DNA from: Molossus alvarezi
Taxonomy: Eukaryota; Chordata; Mammalia; Chiroptera; Molossidae
DNA: 64,000 bases
Assembly (NCBI GenBank): GCA_037176705.1
Contig: CM073887.1
Coordinates: 89,352,348-89,416,347 of the forward strand
Reading direction: 5' to 3'
Shown here: piece by piece, positions 32,270 to 43,309 of the stretch
How positions within the stretch are numbered: the first letter of the stretch is position 1
Layout of the letters: the number at the start of each line of letters is the position of its first letter
Translations under genes and position numbers: made by a program
The notes under the pieces: model-generated
Databases searched by the model: none
What the model was told of the DNA's origin: nothing
The model's input: only the letters and a program-made list of their open reading frames with translations

Positions 32270-33659
32270 AGTCGTCCTCCCCTCAGGTATGAACAGCACC
32301 TCAGTTTTGCCATTAGAAATATATTTTCAGTTAAGAACTCCCCTTCCCCAGGTTATTCTGGAAATGCAATTAGCTAAAGATGCATAACTCATTGACAAAC
32401 TTATCTAACTGATACACTGTATTTAGCAAGGGCCAGTCCAGGGGTGCTTAGCCTCTTTGAGGTCACACACCCCTTCTAGAATCTAAAAAACTAGATGGAC
32501 CCATTCCCTAGGAAAATGCCCAAACATGCAGAATCTTGCATACCATTTGTGGAATTCAAGGACTCATCCTACCCTACCCTGGAGTTCTGAGTTCTTCCGA
32601 TGAGAGGATGGTGAATGGGGAGAGGTGATGGTGAGGGGTGCGGAACAGGGCCAGACCAGGAACCTGGGTGTTGCTTGAGATCACTTTGTGGTTTTCCCCA
32701 AGACCAGCAACGTGAACAATATCTGTAGTCACTGCCCTCCTGAGAGCAGGTATGCTCTGTCAGCAGTGGTGTTGGGGACGTGGGTCCCCATCTCTGAGCT
32801 CCCGATGCCGTGTGCGGCATAGCTCCGAGCAGGGAGAGTGCTGGGCTGGCTCTCTGCTGAAGGAGCAGAAGGGAACTTGCGTCATCTGGTGGTTGGAGTC
32901 TTCTTGGCCAAGTGACAGGGGCCAGCAGAGGAGTGGGGGCTTGGTCATTGCAAACTACTATCCATTACCTGGAGTCTGACATCTCTTTTATTTTCTTTGA
33001 GGAAGTCATTTAAAGAGGCAGCTTGTCATTTTCTGGGTATTGTTCTGTTCAAACTGGGGGAAACATGGGGAAAGTTTGGGGACCTGGACTTCATCCGACA
33101 GCATCACAGGGGGTTTTGGAAAAGAAGCAGCTTAGTGAAGCAGACACAGTGATCCGCTGTAGCCCCTGCTTACTCTCCGAAGCTCCTCCCTCTGTGGTGA
33201 CTCAGGAGGGGAGAATTTCCCCTTTCAGCCAGCTGGACCAGTGTTAACACTTCTCTTTGCAGGCTCTGGCGCAGAGGAGCAGAGCAGGAGCAGGGCCTTT
33301 TCGAGAGGGAGTCTGCCGGGTTTGTGGTGCTGACCCAGTTTAACACACACGACAAGAGATGGTTCTTCTTTGAACCCGTCAGCCAGTGTCTTTCTTCCCA
33401 CAGAGCTATCCCAGCACCTGACATAGCACCCATCCAAACTGGGCACCAGACATGCTTGTTGAACTGATCAGAGGCTCACCTCTCACCTACATCACGTCAC
33501 AGGACAAAGCCCAGGCTTTTCACGTCACACTCAAGCAGGCACACCGTCATGATCAGATGGCATCCTTCTTCGACACTCACATCAGACTTTCTCCTTCACT
33601 TCGTTGTGCTTTTAATATAAGCGTTTTTTGTTATTTCTATGTTCACTGGATTTCTTGAT
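32270..33659. other. Unique sequence with one possible ancient repeat
   Basis: 32430-32560 (GGGGTGCTTAGCCTCTTTGA, ATGGACCCATTCCC) resembles a common ancient repeat I cannot name. The remainder has no recognised feature. Confidence 0.4.
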
Positions 33660-33778
33660 GTTAAAATAAAGATTTCTTAAACAGGGTACAAAAAGCACTA
33701 GTCATAGATGAAAAGACAGATAAATTGACTTTCATGAACTTTTGTTCATCAAAAGTATCATTTCAAAAGTGAAAAGGC

Positions 33779-33973
33779 GCCCTGGCTGGGTGGCTCAGGT
33801 GATTGGAGCATTGTCCTGTACACCAAAAGGTTGCGGGTTTGATCCCTGGTTGGGGCACATACCCAGGTTTCGGGCTCCATCCCTGGTTGGGGCACGTGTA
33901 AGAGGCAGCCAATCGATGTTTCTCTTCTACATCAATATTTCTTTCTCTCTCTCAAATAAAAACAATTTTAAAA
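33779..33973 (+). mobile_element. Ves SINE (AATAAA-tail type)
   Basis: Duplication AAAAGTGAAAAGGC / AGAGTGAAAAGGC on either side (33765-33778 and after 33973). Body contains a repeated CCCTGGTTGGGGCACAT / CCCTGGTTGGGGCACGT, an internal partial duplication of the post-B-box region. Confidence 0.92.
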
Positions 33974-34211
33974 AGAGTGAAAAGGCAAGCCACAGACTGA
34001 GATTTTTAGGAACATACCACGACAGAGGACTTGTATCGGAATGTTCAAGGAACTCTTATAAGTTCCTAAGACAAGACAGACAAAATAGGTAAGCGTCTTG
34101 AACAGGAACATCTTCAAAGTGGATATCTAAATATCCAATAAGCAAACTAAAATGTATAAGATACCATTATACACCCACCTAAAGGACTAAAACTTGAAAG
34201 ATTGATGATAC

Positions 34212-34422
34212 TGCCTGGCCGGTGTGGCTCAGTGGTTGAGCGTCGACCCATGCACCAAGAGGTCACCAGTTCGATTCCCGGTCAGGGCACATGCCCAGGT
34301 TGTGGGCCTGATCCCCAGTGCGGGGCATGCAGGAGGTGACCAGTCGATGTTCTCACTCATTGATGTTTCTATCTTTGTCTCCCTCCTCTCTCTCTCTCTA
34401 AAATCAATAAAGAAAAATAAAC
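34212..34422 (+). mobile_element. Ves SINE (AATAAA-tail type)
   Basis: Duplication ATTGATGATAC (34201-34211) and ATTGATAATAC (34423-34433). Head CTGGCCGGTGTGGCTCAGTG, tail TCTAAAATCAATAAAG. Confidence 0.94.
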
Positions 34423-34844
34423 ATTGATAATACCAAATATTGGCAAATCCTTATACATTGCGGGTGGGAGTGTAAATTGATATAAACTCTTTGAAAAAAC
34501 TGGTTAGCAGTCTCTTAAAGCTAAGATTATACCCATTCCATAAACCACGGGCTCCACTTCTAGGTATAAACTCAAGATTGAGTGCAGACACCCACCAGTG
34601 TTTGTAGTATGTTTATTTATAGAAGCCCCAAAGTGGAAGCAGCCCAAATATCCATCAGTACAACAGATAAGTAAAGTGTATCATATCCATCGAGTGGAAT
34701 ACACCACAGCCATTTTCAAAAAGAACAAATCATGGCGACACCTAATAATATCGATGAATGTCTTGGAGATGTTGAGAGAAAGAAGCCAGTGCCAAAAAAA
34801 GTACATATTATATTATTGTCTGCTCCTAGAGGACAGCACCACAC

Positions 34845-34925
34845 CTTTTCTCTCTGAAGCCTCAGTGCCCAGCGCACTTCCTGCCCATTTAGTGGGCCCT
34901 CAGTCACTGTTTGTTGACAGACAGG
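34845..34925 (-). repeat. L2 3' end fragment
   Basis: CTAGAGGACAGCACC, CAGTGCCCAGCGCACTTCC and CTGTTTGTTGACAGACAG follow the complement of the L2 terminus. Confidence 0.45.
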
Positions 34926-35027
34926 GAAGTAAGACATGGCCTCTCCTCTCGAAGGTGTTTTCAGAACAACGTTTGTGTGGGAGAAAGAGTGCACTCTGTC
35001 TGGGAGACAGTTAAAAAATGATCCCAG

Positions 35028-35534
35028 CCCTGGTCGGTTTGGCTCAGCGGTTGGAGCGTCGGCCTGCGGTCCAGAGAGACCCGGGTTCGGTTCCCGCTAA
35101 GGGCATGTACCTCGGTTGCAGTTTGTCCCCGGCCCTGGTTGGTCCTGCGGTTGGCAACCACTCGATGTGTCCCTTCACGTCGATGTTTCTCTCTCTCTCT
35201 TCCTCTCTCTCCCTCCCGCTCTGCCTGAACAAAAAATGCAAAAATGTCCTCGGGTGAGGATAAAAAAAAAAAAAAGCCCTGGCCAGTTTGGCTCAGCGGT
35301 TAGAGCGTCGGCCTGCGGTCTGGAGAGACCCGGGTTCGGTTCCCGCTAAGGGCACGTACTTCGGTTGCAGTTTGTCCCCGGCCCTGGTTGGTCGTGCAGG
35401 TGGCAGCCACTCGATGTGTCCCTTCACGTTGATGTTTCTCTCTCTCTCTCCTTCCTCTCTCTCCCTCCCACTCTACCTGAACAAAAAATGGAAAAATATC
35501 CTTGGGTGAGGATAAAAAAAAAATAAAAAAATAA
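35028..35534 (+). mobile_element. Head-to-tail Ves SINE dimer under one target duplication
   Basis: Unit 1 is 35028-35275 and unit 2 is 35276-35534, both near full length, joined at the A-rich tail of unit 1. A single perfect 15-bp duplication AAAAAATGATCCCAG lies only at the outer ends (35013-35027 and 35535-35549); no copy lies at the junction. Unit 2 has CTTGGGTGAGG where unit 1 has CTCGGGTGAGG. Confidence 0.93.
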
Positions 35535-35544
35535 AAAAAATGAT

Positions 35545-36150
35545 CCCAGTGCACTGTAAAATGAAGCAGAAAATGCATGCTGTGAAGAGAAGCAGGAATG
35601 GAGCCCTTTCACGAGAATGAGGCTTTGGGTTCCAGGAAGAGGCTTTTGCAGGTGCTTAGGGGGTTAAGACAGCTTCTTGAAAGTGATCATATTGAGCTGA
35701 ACTTTGAAAGGTGGTTGAGATGACAACAGGCGGAAAAGGCCTGAGAAGAGCAGCCCAGGCTCAGGCAGTGACATAACCAGGTGGTTCTCAAGCTTTGGGG
35801 CCTGTCCGGATCACCTGGAGAGTCAGCGAGAACACAGGTGCTGGGCCCCGCCCCAGAGCCTCTGCCTGATTCAGTGGGTCTGGGGTAGGGTCTGAGGATC
35901 TACATTTCTAACAAGTCCCAGGTAGTGCTGATGCTGCTGGTCTGGGAACCACACTTCGAGAGCCACTGGCTTAAGCCAAAGCTAGCTGGTCCAGGCAGTG
36001 GCATCTCACCCGAGCCACCGTGTCAGATAAGAGAAGTGCAAGATGGGAGCGGGGTGGACGGGTGGAGTGGGCCGTGGCCGGGAGGCCTTCGGCTGCTGTC
36101 TGAAAAGTTTAGACCTAATTCTGTGGACTTAATATAGGCAACATGGATGG
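35545..36150 (+). repeat. Ancient repeat (type of 16140), split by MER5-like element
   Basis: Left part 35560-35775 (GAGCTGAACTTTGAAAGGTG, CAGCCCAGGCTCAGGCAG) and right part about 36040-36135 (TTAGACCTAATTCTGTGG) keep the family order around an inserted hAT-type element. Confidence 0.45.
35779..35975 (+). mobile_element. MER5-type hAT-Charlie MITE
   Basis: Termini GTGGTTCTCAAGCTT and TTCGAGAGCCACTGG are near inverted repeats. Inside are GGCCCCGCCCCAGAGCC and ATTTCTAACAAGTCCCAGGT, typical of the MER5 group. Non-autonomous relic. Confidence 0.8.
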
Positions 36151-36799
36151 ACTGGTCTCCTGATGGCCCACTCCAGGGTCTGGGTATGCTTAGCTGAAGC
36201 TTCAGGCTACACAGATATGCTGGTGATAAACACATACTGAGTTTGGCCTCGTAGAGACAAGCCCCACGCACAGCACACCTGCAGAGGAAACCTTGATTTA
36301 CCCTGGTGGACAAACAAGGATTGAAGAAAAGCATTATTTGAATGCAGATGAGGACCACTGCAGCCATATGATGCTGCATGCTGTGGGGAGAGCAGGGGGA
36401 AGGAGACTCACTAATTGAACATTCAGGCAAAAGCAGTAGCTTTACTCTCAATAGGGAGATAATTGCTCTGAACTCCTCTCTCGTGGCCACCGCCCTCCCA
36501 GATTCCCAAGGACAAGGATGTCGCACCACACACCCAGTGCATCTCTATCACCAGGGAGACACCTAGATCCAGGAGACACCTAGATCCCTAATAGTCTGTT
36601 TGACGAAGGAAGGCAGTCAGTCGCCTGGGTGGGCTTTGGGAGGGAGGCACACTCTGAATGCCACAGGTGAAGATCCCCACCCCCCAGGGCCATCCTGGTC
36701 AGGACACTGGACCAGCAGGACTGGCCCTTTTTCACATAACGCAGGTACAAAACACAGATGCCATCTGTCAGCCTGTGGACTGGCTTCCAGGGACATCTC
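36151..36799. other. Unique sequence, no gene recognised
   Basis: The 168-codon antisense frame 36023-36529 overlaps the repeat above and lacks motifs. An 18-bp tandem pair (AGGAGACACCTAGATCC, twice) occurs at about 36555-36590. Confidence 0.4.
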
Positions 36800-36915
36800 C
36801 AATAAGCTACACTTACTGAGTACCAACTCTCTGCAAAGTAATCTGCTGGGTGTGGTAGAGACACAGATGAATCAGCCTCGGAACTGCCCTCCAGAAACCT
36901 GCAAGTCCACGTGGA
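36800..36915 (+). repeat. Ancient mammalian repeat fragment
   Basis: CTTACTGAGTACCAACTCTC and AACTGCCCTCCAGAAACC fit the 'gagcacctactatgtgcc...gccctcatggagctt' start of the family at 16140, heavily diverged. Confidence 0.35.
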
Positions 36916-36919
36916 GGAG

Positions 36920-37554
36920 GGTGGACAGAGGCCATTCTTGGTCATCAAAAACCCTCCTACCTGATCCTTTGTTTCCTCTTCTGCATCCCTGGCTTAGGTC
37001 TAGCTGCCTCCCCTCCCTCACTCAGCAATGCCAGCAGCTAGAGGCTCTCACTCACTCAGCAGGATATTGGGGTCACAGAGATGAGTAAATCAAGATGCAT
37101 GTGGTCTGGTAAGGAGCCCCTCCAGTCCCATAGCTAGAGATAGGTCAGTACTGAGCAGGTACCCTCAACCCACTACCTCTGCTGCTAGGACCGTGACCAT
37201 CAACTCTGGACTGAGGAAACCCAATTCAGTGCACTTGCTGGCTGAGCTCCACATGGGCAGAGGGAGCCTGGGGGCCCCCACCTTCATCAGCCTGTCCCAG
37301 ACCAGCCAAACCACAGGCCTTCGGGGGGCCACGACTGCTGCATGCAGGATGGTCAACAGGAAGATGAGAGGGGACTCAGGAGACTGCTGGTGTCCCACTG
37401 ACTGCCTGAGGACCTCCTTCTCGGAGTTCTGCCTGCCTTTTCCCTTAGGGACATGGGAACTGGCTTGCTTCCTCCACACCTCCTTCACTCCACCCCCCAA
37501 CCCCAGTCCTGTTGGCAAGAGACTCACCTAGAAGACAGCAGGGAAGAAGAAATC
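36920..37554. other. Unique sequence, no gene recognised
   Basis: Long frames on both strands at 37165-37531 mirror each other and have no motif. Confidence 0.4.
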
Positions 37555-37715
37555 AGAACCAGGTTTAGATCTTGCCCTGCCACTCCTCATCTGTGGATTT
37601 AGGGCAGGGCACCTAACCTTTCTGAGTCTGTTTCCTCATCTGTAGAATGGAGATAAGGACCTTGCTTACTTCATAGTATTGTTCAGAGGCACAGAGGGTA
37701 CTAGGCAAAATTCCT
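37555..37715 (+). repeat. MIR SINE
   Basis: TCTGAGTCTGTTTCCTCATC, TGTAGAATGGAGATAAGGAC and CTTACTTCATAGTATTGTTC follow the MIR core. Confidence 0.75.
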
Positions 37716-37867
37716 GTCTCCAAACTGCCCTGGAGCCGAACAGGAGAGTTGGACTAGCACACACACAGTGTGATGTGTACCAGATCAGAGGCGTGTTTGG
37801 GGTGCAGTGGTGAGAAGAGTGGAGGCAAACTGATTCTCTCTAACAAGGGGAACTGCAGGACTTCCTG

Positions 37868-38140
37868 CCCAGGCCGTGTTTCATGTAGTCCCCACAACAA
37901 ACCTGTGAGGTAGGTGTTACCATCCCCATTTTGCAGATGCGCACACTAAAGCTCAGAAAGGATCATGCATTGACCTTGCACAGTATTTCTTGAGCACATA
38001 CTATGTGCTAAGGGTTGCAGATATAACAGTAACAAAACAGACCCAGTCCCTCCCTCATGGAGCTTACATTCCATGAAGCACTTGCCCAAGATGAGTCTGG
38101 AATGTGCCAGCGCTGAAATTCAAACCCAAGTCTGGTGGCC
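37868..38140 (-). repeat. MIR SINE, antisense, split by an ancient repeat
   Basis: 37868-37962 (CCTGTGAGGTAGGTGTTACC, CATTTTGCAGATGCGCAC) and 38079-38140 (CACTTGCCCAAGATGAG, AATTCAAACCCAAGTCTGG) are consecutive MIR pieces. Between them (37975-38078) sits TGAGCACATACTATGTGC...CATGGAGCTTACATTC, the start of the repeat type seen at 16140. Confidence 0.7.
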
Positions 38141-38744
38141 TCCTAGGCTTGTGCTTTCCCCACCCAGAACTCACTGCCCTTCGAGACATGTTCCCATGAT
38201 GGGCATGGACTGTCTCAGAATTCAGGAGCAAGGGTGGGCCAGGGATAGGAGAGGAGCTGCAACTTCTGTAGAGCTCTGTGTTTCCCTGCAGCCCTGCCCC
38301 AAAGAAAGCCTGAATGCCCAACCTCTCAGATAATTTCCCCAAGAAGGGATGGAGGGAGGAGCTTCCCCAAGGGGATTTCAAGGGGGCTGGGGGGTGGGGC
38401 TGCCTGTGCTCAGTCAGAGAGTAACACCCTCTTCCTGGCTGAGGTGGGGAATCCCTTTGAATTTCACTGGTTTTATGGGAGGGGCCTACTGTTTCTCTAC
38501 GGCTCAAGCCCTCTAGGGAAGAAAACAGGACCAGGATAAATCAAAGGATTGAATCAGCCTTTGGCATCTGAATGACCTCTGGGTTCTGTGGGTTCTTGGC
38601 TTAGCTCTGCACTGCCCTTAGCCTCAGGCTGCCTCTTGATCTTAGGAGACCTGTGGCACTCCCACTGTGCAAGGACATTTTCTTTTAACACGAGGAAACA
38701 ATCAGAAATTTGCTAGCCTCCTCCACTAAGAAACAAAGATACAG
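38141..38744. other. Unique sequence, no gene recognised
   Basis: No repeat recognised; the 147-codon antisense frame (38064-38507) begins inside a MIR relic and shows no motif. Confidence 0.4.
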
Positions 38745-39165
38745 GATTGCTTGTGATAGCATTTACTCATAGTAGCAGTCACCTGGAAACAATCTAAATA
38801 GCCAATGTTTGAGTATTAAATAAAATACTTTAAAAGTATGCATTCAATGGAATACCAAGCAGCCATTGAAAATCCTCATGTAGGAGAAAATTAAATAACA
38901 TGAGAACAGTGTCCATAATAGTTTAGTCAAAATTCCTGACTAAAACTATACACAAATCAGAATGTACAACAGGATCTTGTTTTTTAAAAATTTGTCTCTA
39001 TGTGTACATAGACAGTGTCTAGGAGGCTGCATGCCAAATGTGGACAGTGGTTCTCTGGGCAGTAGAACCGTAAGTGACTTGTTTTCAGGGTTTTCCATTT
39101 CTTGCAGTGAAAATGTGTGTCTTTTGTTATCATGGAGAAAAAAACCCACAATGTATTTTAGAGAT
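38745..39165 (+). mobile_element. Old LINE-1/HAL1 3' UTR, sense
   Basis: CTGGAAACAATCTAAATAGCC, TTCAATGGAATACCAAGCAGCC, GTGGACAGTGGTTCTCTGGG and AGTGAAAATGTGTGTC follow the order of old L1 3' UTRs. Confidence 0.75.
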
Positions 39166-39829
39166 AGAAAAGAGAGAGAATGTCATCTTTTGCCTCTGAA
39201 CTTAAATGGCCCCAGTCCCCACCCAGCCTTGGGAGATTCGGAAGCCTGAGTACTTGGGTATCATCATCTAGGTCATTTAATGTCATTTCTCAGAGAGGCC
39301 ACCAGACCACATGGCCTGGCTGAAGGAGGCCCCTCCCACATTTTTTTCTCCCTCTTTCGCCCATTTTATTGTCTTCATTGCCCTTCTCTGCATCTGAAAT
39401 GACCTGCCTGCTCATCTGCTTCCTTCCATTTATCTGTCTCCTCCACAGAAGGCAAGCTCAAGAGAGCAGGGCCCTGCCTGTCTTACTCCTTCTGACTTTC
39501 TGTCTGGAGAAGGGGCCCGAGTGAGATCTTGGTTTGTAAGGAATGGAGCAGCCCCAAGCTGTGGGCACTGATCCTACGGTTACACATGACAGTGAGACAT
39601 GGGGATCACTTCCTGGGCGTCTGTACAGAGGCAGGTAGCCAACTTGGGGCCAGAACTGCGTGAAGCTCTGCGTGAAGCACCTGGTCTAGCTGGGTAACAA
39701 CGGCTGCCACCAACAGGTGTTGTGGAAGCACCAACTTTGTGCCTTATGTTTTATAACTGAGTAGAGGGAAGGTAGAAGCAATTGATCTTATCATCCCTCT
39801 CCCCTTTGCTTCCAGGGCTTCTGCCGTGG
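39166..39829. other. Unique sequence, no gene recognised
   Basis: 39390-39530 has weak L2-like wording (GAAGGCAAGCTCAAGAGAGC) but too little to call. Confidence 0.35.
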
Positions 39830-41125
39830 CCCCTCGTTCTCCAGCTCACGACTCCAGCTCCCCTTTGGAACCAGTTCCAACCAGGCTCTCATCCCGACCG
39901 TTCATTCCACGGAGCCTGCTCTTGACCAGGATTACCTGTGACTCCAAGATGCTAAATCCAATCATTAATACTGTCTTTGTCTGACTTGACCTATCACAGT
40001 AGATTGCCCCATCCTCCTTGAAGCCTTTTCTCCTGTTGTACTTGTTACTCCTTAGTCTCCCTGGCTGAGCAACTGAATGGGGCAGTCCTTGGATAGCTTC
40101 TCTGTTGACAGACCCCCTTGGTGATCTCATCCTGAAGAGCTACCTGCTGAGCACTCAAATATCTTCATTTCCAGCCTGGACCTCTCCGCTGAACTCAATA
40201 CTCAGATATCTGCCTGCTTACAGGCCTCTCCACTTGAATATTGACAAGGCCTTTCATACTGAACATGTCTGAAACGGCGTTCCTTGTCTTCCCCCAAACA
40301 TGCTCCCCCAGCGGGCTTCTGCAGCTCAGTAAAGGCAAGTCCATCCTCCCGTTTGCTCAGGCCAACATCTCAGAGTCCTCCTCGACTCTGTTATTTCATA
40401 CCCCACTTCCAATCCATCAGCGAATCCTGTTGGCTCTACTTTTGAGAATCTGACCATAGCTTAGTACCGCATTGTTACCTCTCAAATCAAAGCCACTGTC
40501 ACCTCTTGCCAGGATTTCTGCCTATGTTCTACCTATGCCCCCAATTTATTGTCAACACAGCATCCAGATCACTTGTTGAAAAGTGAGTCACATCATGTCA
40601 CTTCTCTGTGTAAAACTTCCCAGTGGCTCCCATCTGAGTCAAAGCTCAAGTTCATACAGGGCCCTCTTTCAATTCTGCACACACTCTGGAACCTCTCACT
40701 AGCTCTCTGATTCTCTGTCTGTCTTCCCCTTCACCCGCTCAACTCGGGCCACACCACCCTCCCCACGGATCTTTACCTGTCAGGCAGGCTCTCACCTCCG
40801 AGCCTTTGCACATGCTGTTTCCTCCACCTGGAAGGGCTCTTTCCCATTCATTCTCAGGGTGTGTCCTCCTTTCTTTCAGTCTTTATTCATAGCTCACTTC
40901 TCAGCTGCCTGGGCTTCCCTGGCCACACTGTTTAGATTGTTGGCACTTCCTGCTCCAACACTCCCTCCCCCTCTCCTGCTTTAATTTTCCTCCAGACCAC
41001 TTACCTCTTCTGACTACCATATATTATTTATTTATTTGGTTGTTGGTTTCTCCCAGTAGACTGCAAGCTCCACGAGGGCAGGGGGTTTTATAGAAGGTGC
41101 ACAATAGATATCTTGACCATTCATA
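39830..41125 (-). repeat. L2 LINE, long copy (about 1.3 kb)
   Basis: Ordered antisense L2 phrases span the ORF2 end to the 3' terminus: GGTGATCTCATCCTGAAGAG (40121), AACATGTCTGAAACGGCGTT (40261), CCAATCCATCAGCGAATCCTG (40409), GCCTTTGCACATGCTGTTTC (40803) and AGACTGCAAGCTCCACGAGG (41059). This is the longest L2 here. No open frame remains. Confidence 0.85.
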
Positions 41126-41429
41126 CATGGCTATATGAATAAAAGTGTGTGGAAGGACCACTTACAGTTTATACAAGGCCTGGACAAGATGGAAAAAGCA
41201 GGGGGGTTCCTGCCAGCATGGGACATTAGTAGGCTACTGAGAAAGAAATGCCCCAAGTAGAGAATATGCTGCGTGGGAATCATGGGGCCTGTCTCTGCCC
41301 TGGACCAGCATGCAGCCAACTCATACCTTAGTGGCTTTGGAAGAACTCGCCACAGACGAGCACGCACCACTCGTCTGATAGCTTTGGACTCCGCCTGGAC
41401 GGTGGCAATCTAGAGCAGTCTTTTTACCA

Positions 41430-41830
41430 GTATGGGACTCAGGCCAGTGATGTGCTCTCCCTAAGCCTCAGCTTCCTACCTGGAAAAGGGCATGACAGCC
41501 CGGCCCATGTAGCTCAGTGGTTGAAAGTCAACCCATGCACCAAGAGGTTGCTGGTTCAATTCCTGGTCAGGGCACATGCCCAGGTTGTGGGCTAAATCCC
41601 CAGTGTGGGGCATGCAGGAGGCGGCCAATCGATGTTCTCTCTCGTCGATGTTTCTATCTCTCTCTCTCTCCCTTCCTCTCTCTCTAAAATCAATAAAGAA
41701 GAAAAAACTTTAAAAAGGGGGGGGGGGGCATGACACCTGCCTCCTTGTGTTGTGAGGATTGGGTGGGATTAACACGGCGAAGGTCCTTAGCACAGAGAGA
41801 CTCATGGTGAGTGCTTAGCAGATGGATCCT
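41430..41830 (+). repeat. MIR SINE split by Ves
   Basis: CCTAAGCCTCAGCTTCCTAC before and TGTTGTGAGGATTGGGTGGG after the Ves at 41498 are the core and 3' half of one MIR. Confidence 0.75.
41498..41725 (+). mobile_element. Ves SINE (AATAAA-tail type)
   Basis: Duplication GGGCATGACA at 41488-41497 and 41726-41735. Tail TCTAAAATCAATAAAGAAG, ending in a run of about 12 G that merges with the duplication. Confidence 0.94.
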
Positions 41831-41839
41831 CAGATGTGG

Positions 41840-42429
41840 ACTATTAGTTTATTTACCTGTGTATAAACCTGAAACATTCTGGAAACTTATAAACAAATGG
41901 TGGTTTTATTTGGCTGTTGGAATTGTGGGTGGTTTTCAATATTTTTTTTTACAAGGACTACATATTACTTACATAATGATGATGTAATAAAATTTTAAAA
42001 AAGAGGAAGTAATGATTGAAAAGGTTAAAAAATAAAAAATAAAAATGGCAGTGCATTTGGCAGGCAGGCCAGCTGAGCAGCCCAGGGCAGAGCTCTGGAG
42101 GACAGAGGTAGAGGCAGGAGGAGGGGAATAGGAAAGGTGGTGAAGGAAAAGAATGAAAAAGATGGTTGGGCCTGAGGGCTGGTGCCCAAGTATGCATCCC
42201 AGAGGTAAGGCTCAAGCCCCTGCAGGCAAGATACCCACTTTTGCCCCTCCAGGGGGAGCCCCTGGTGGGAAATACGTGACTCAAGGCCCACCTGTCCTGT
42301 CAGAGGACACTGAGTGTGTGCGCTCACCTTCCGCTGCTTAGACCACCTGTCTCCAGCACACCTGGGGGGCCCTGCGGCTCCACTCTGGGCTGGGCTCCTC
42401 ACCCACCTTTAGAAACCCAGCTTCTTATC
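41840..42429. other. Unassigned, no gene recognised
   Basis: 41870-42010 is AT-rich and may be an old LINE end. The antisense frames 41958-42402 overlap each other and lack motifs. Confidence 0.35.
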
Positions 42430-42960
42430 TATGTCCAGAGTAGGAAAGGCAGGAAATCCTAGTTGTTTGGTTTTGGAGGGCAAAATTATGCTCAGAAACT
42501 GAGATTATCTTTGCTAATAATTTAACACAGGTTCACTGAGGGAACTGTAAGAGCCAGTAACATACAGGATAATGTCTAAATAAGCCAATAAAAATAACAC
42601 ACTCCAAAGCATTGGTGGATTAATTACACTCTTGTTCCAGGCAAGGGGAGATAAAAGGGAAAAAGTCCAAGTTTAATTGAAGTGTACCTTTATGCTTAGC
42701 CGACTGAGAGCTGACATCCAGCTGCCAGAGCAAAAAGTAAAAGTCCCTTGTTGCTAGGGGACAATGGCGCCAGTTTGAAGGGCAAGGTGATCTCCTTCTT
42801 GGGCTGCTGCGTGGCTTTCACCACTGCCAGCAGGAGTCACCTTTACAGAGGCTTTTAAGTCAGCAAAGAGTCAGCCGGCCCAGAAATTCAGATATTCCTC
42901 ACAAATTCTCAGTATTTACAGTCAGAATGTCCACCTGCCACAGGGACTCCTCTACGTGTT
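42430..42960. promoter_or_regulatory. Repeat-free island, candidate conserved noncoding element
   Basis: About 530 bp without recognisable repeats between repeat-rich flanks. It contains several TAATTA/TTAATT homeodomain-like cores (around 42610-42685), ACAATGG (SOX-like) near 42762, and GTTGCTAGGGGAC near 42754, close to an RFX X-box on the minus strand. Motif clusters like this occur by chance; the call is a hypothesis. Confidence 0.25.
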
Positions 42961-43062
42961 CTATGGCTTAGCCCATGGGCAGGGCTTCTCAGCAGCTGAC
43001 CTACTGAGTGTTTATCAACAACAACAAATGATGACATCCTGACCCAACTTCCTTTGTTCTTT

Positions 43063-43294
43063 TTTTTTAATCTTCACCCGAGGACACCTGTCCATTTTTT
43101 GTTCAGATAGAATGGGAGGGAGAGAGAGAGAAACATCGAGGTGAAAGGGACACATCGAGTGGCTGCCACCCGCACAACCCAACCAGGGCCGGGGACAAAC
43201 TGCAACCGAGGTACGTGCCCTTAGTGGGAACCAAACCTGGGTCTCTCTGGACCACAGGCCAACGCTCTAACTGCTGAGCCAAACTGGCCAGGGC
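43063..43294 (-). mobile_element. Ves SINE, antisense
   Basis: Flanks TTCCTTTGTTCTT and TCCTTCATTCTT form an imperfect duplication. Tail complement TTAATCTTCACCCGAGGAC; head complement CCAAACTGGCCAGGGC. Confidence 0.93.
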
Positions 43295-43309
43295 TCCTTC
43301 ATTCTTACA

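Larger units (their letters stand above)
33660..34830 (+). mobile_element. Old LINE-1, sense, split by two Ves
   Basis: Segments read in order across two SINE gaps: CTTTTGTTCATCAAAAGTATC (33738), CAAGCCACAGACTGAGA (33987), GGACTTGTATCGGAATG (34028), GGGTGGGAGTGTAAATTGAT (34462), CCCAAAGTGGAAGCAGCCC (34626) and GTGGAATACACCACAGCC (34694). This is the late ORF2/3' region of an L1M-type element, heavily mutated. Confidence 0.8.

Noticed and set aside
35028..35110. tRNA-like sequence with A- and B-boxes
   Set aside because: It belongs to a Ves SINE head; the anticodon arm and acceptor stem needed for a tRNA are not intact.
36023..36529. 168-codon antisense frame
   Set aside because: Starts in an old repeat remnant and shows no motif; the forward strand has comparable frames nearby.
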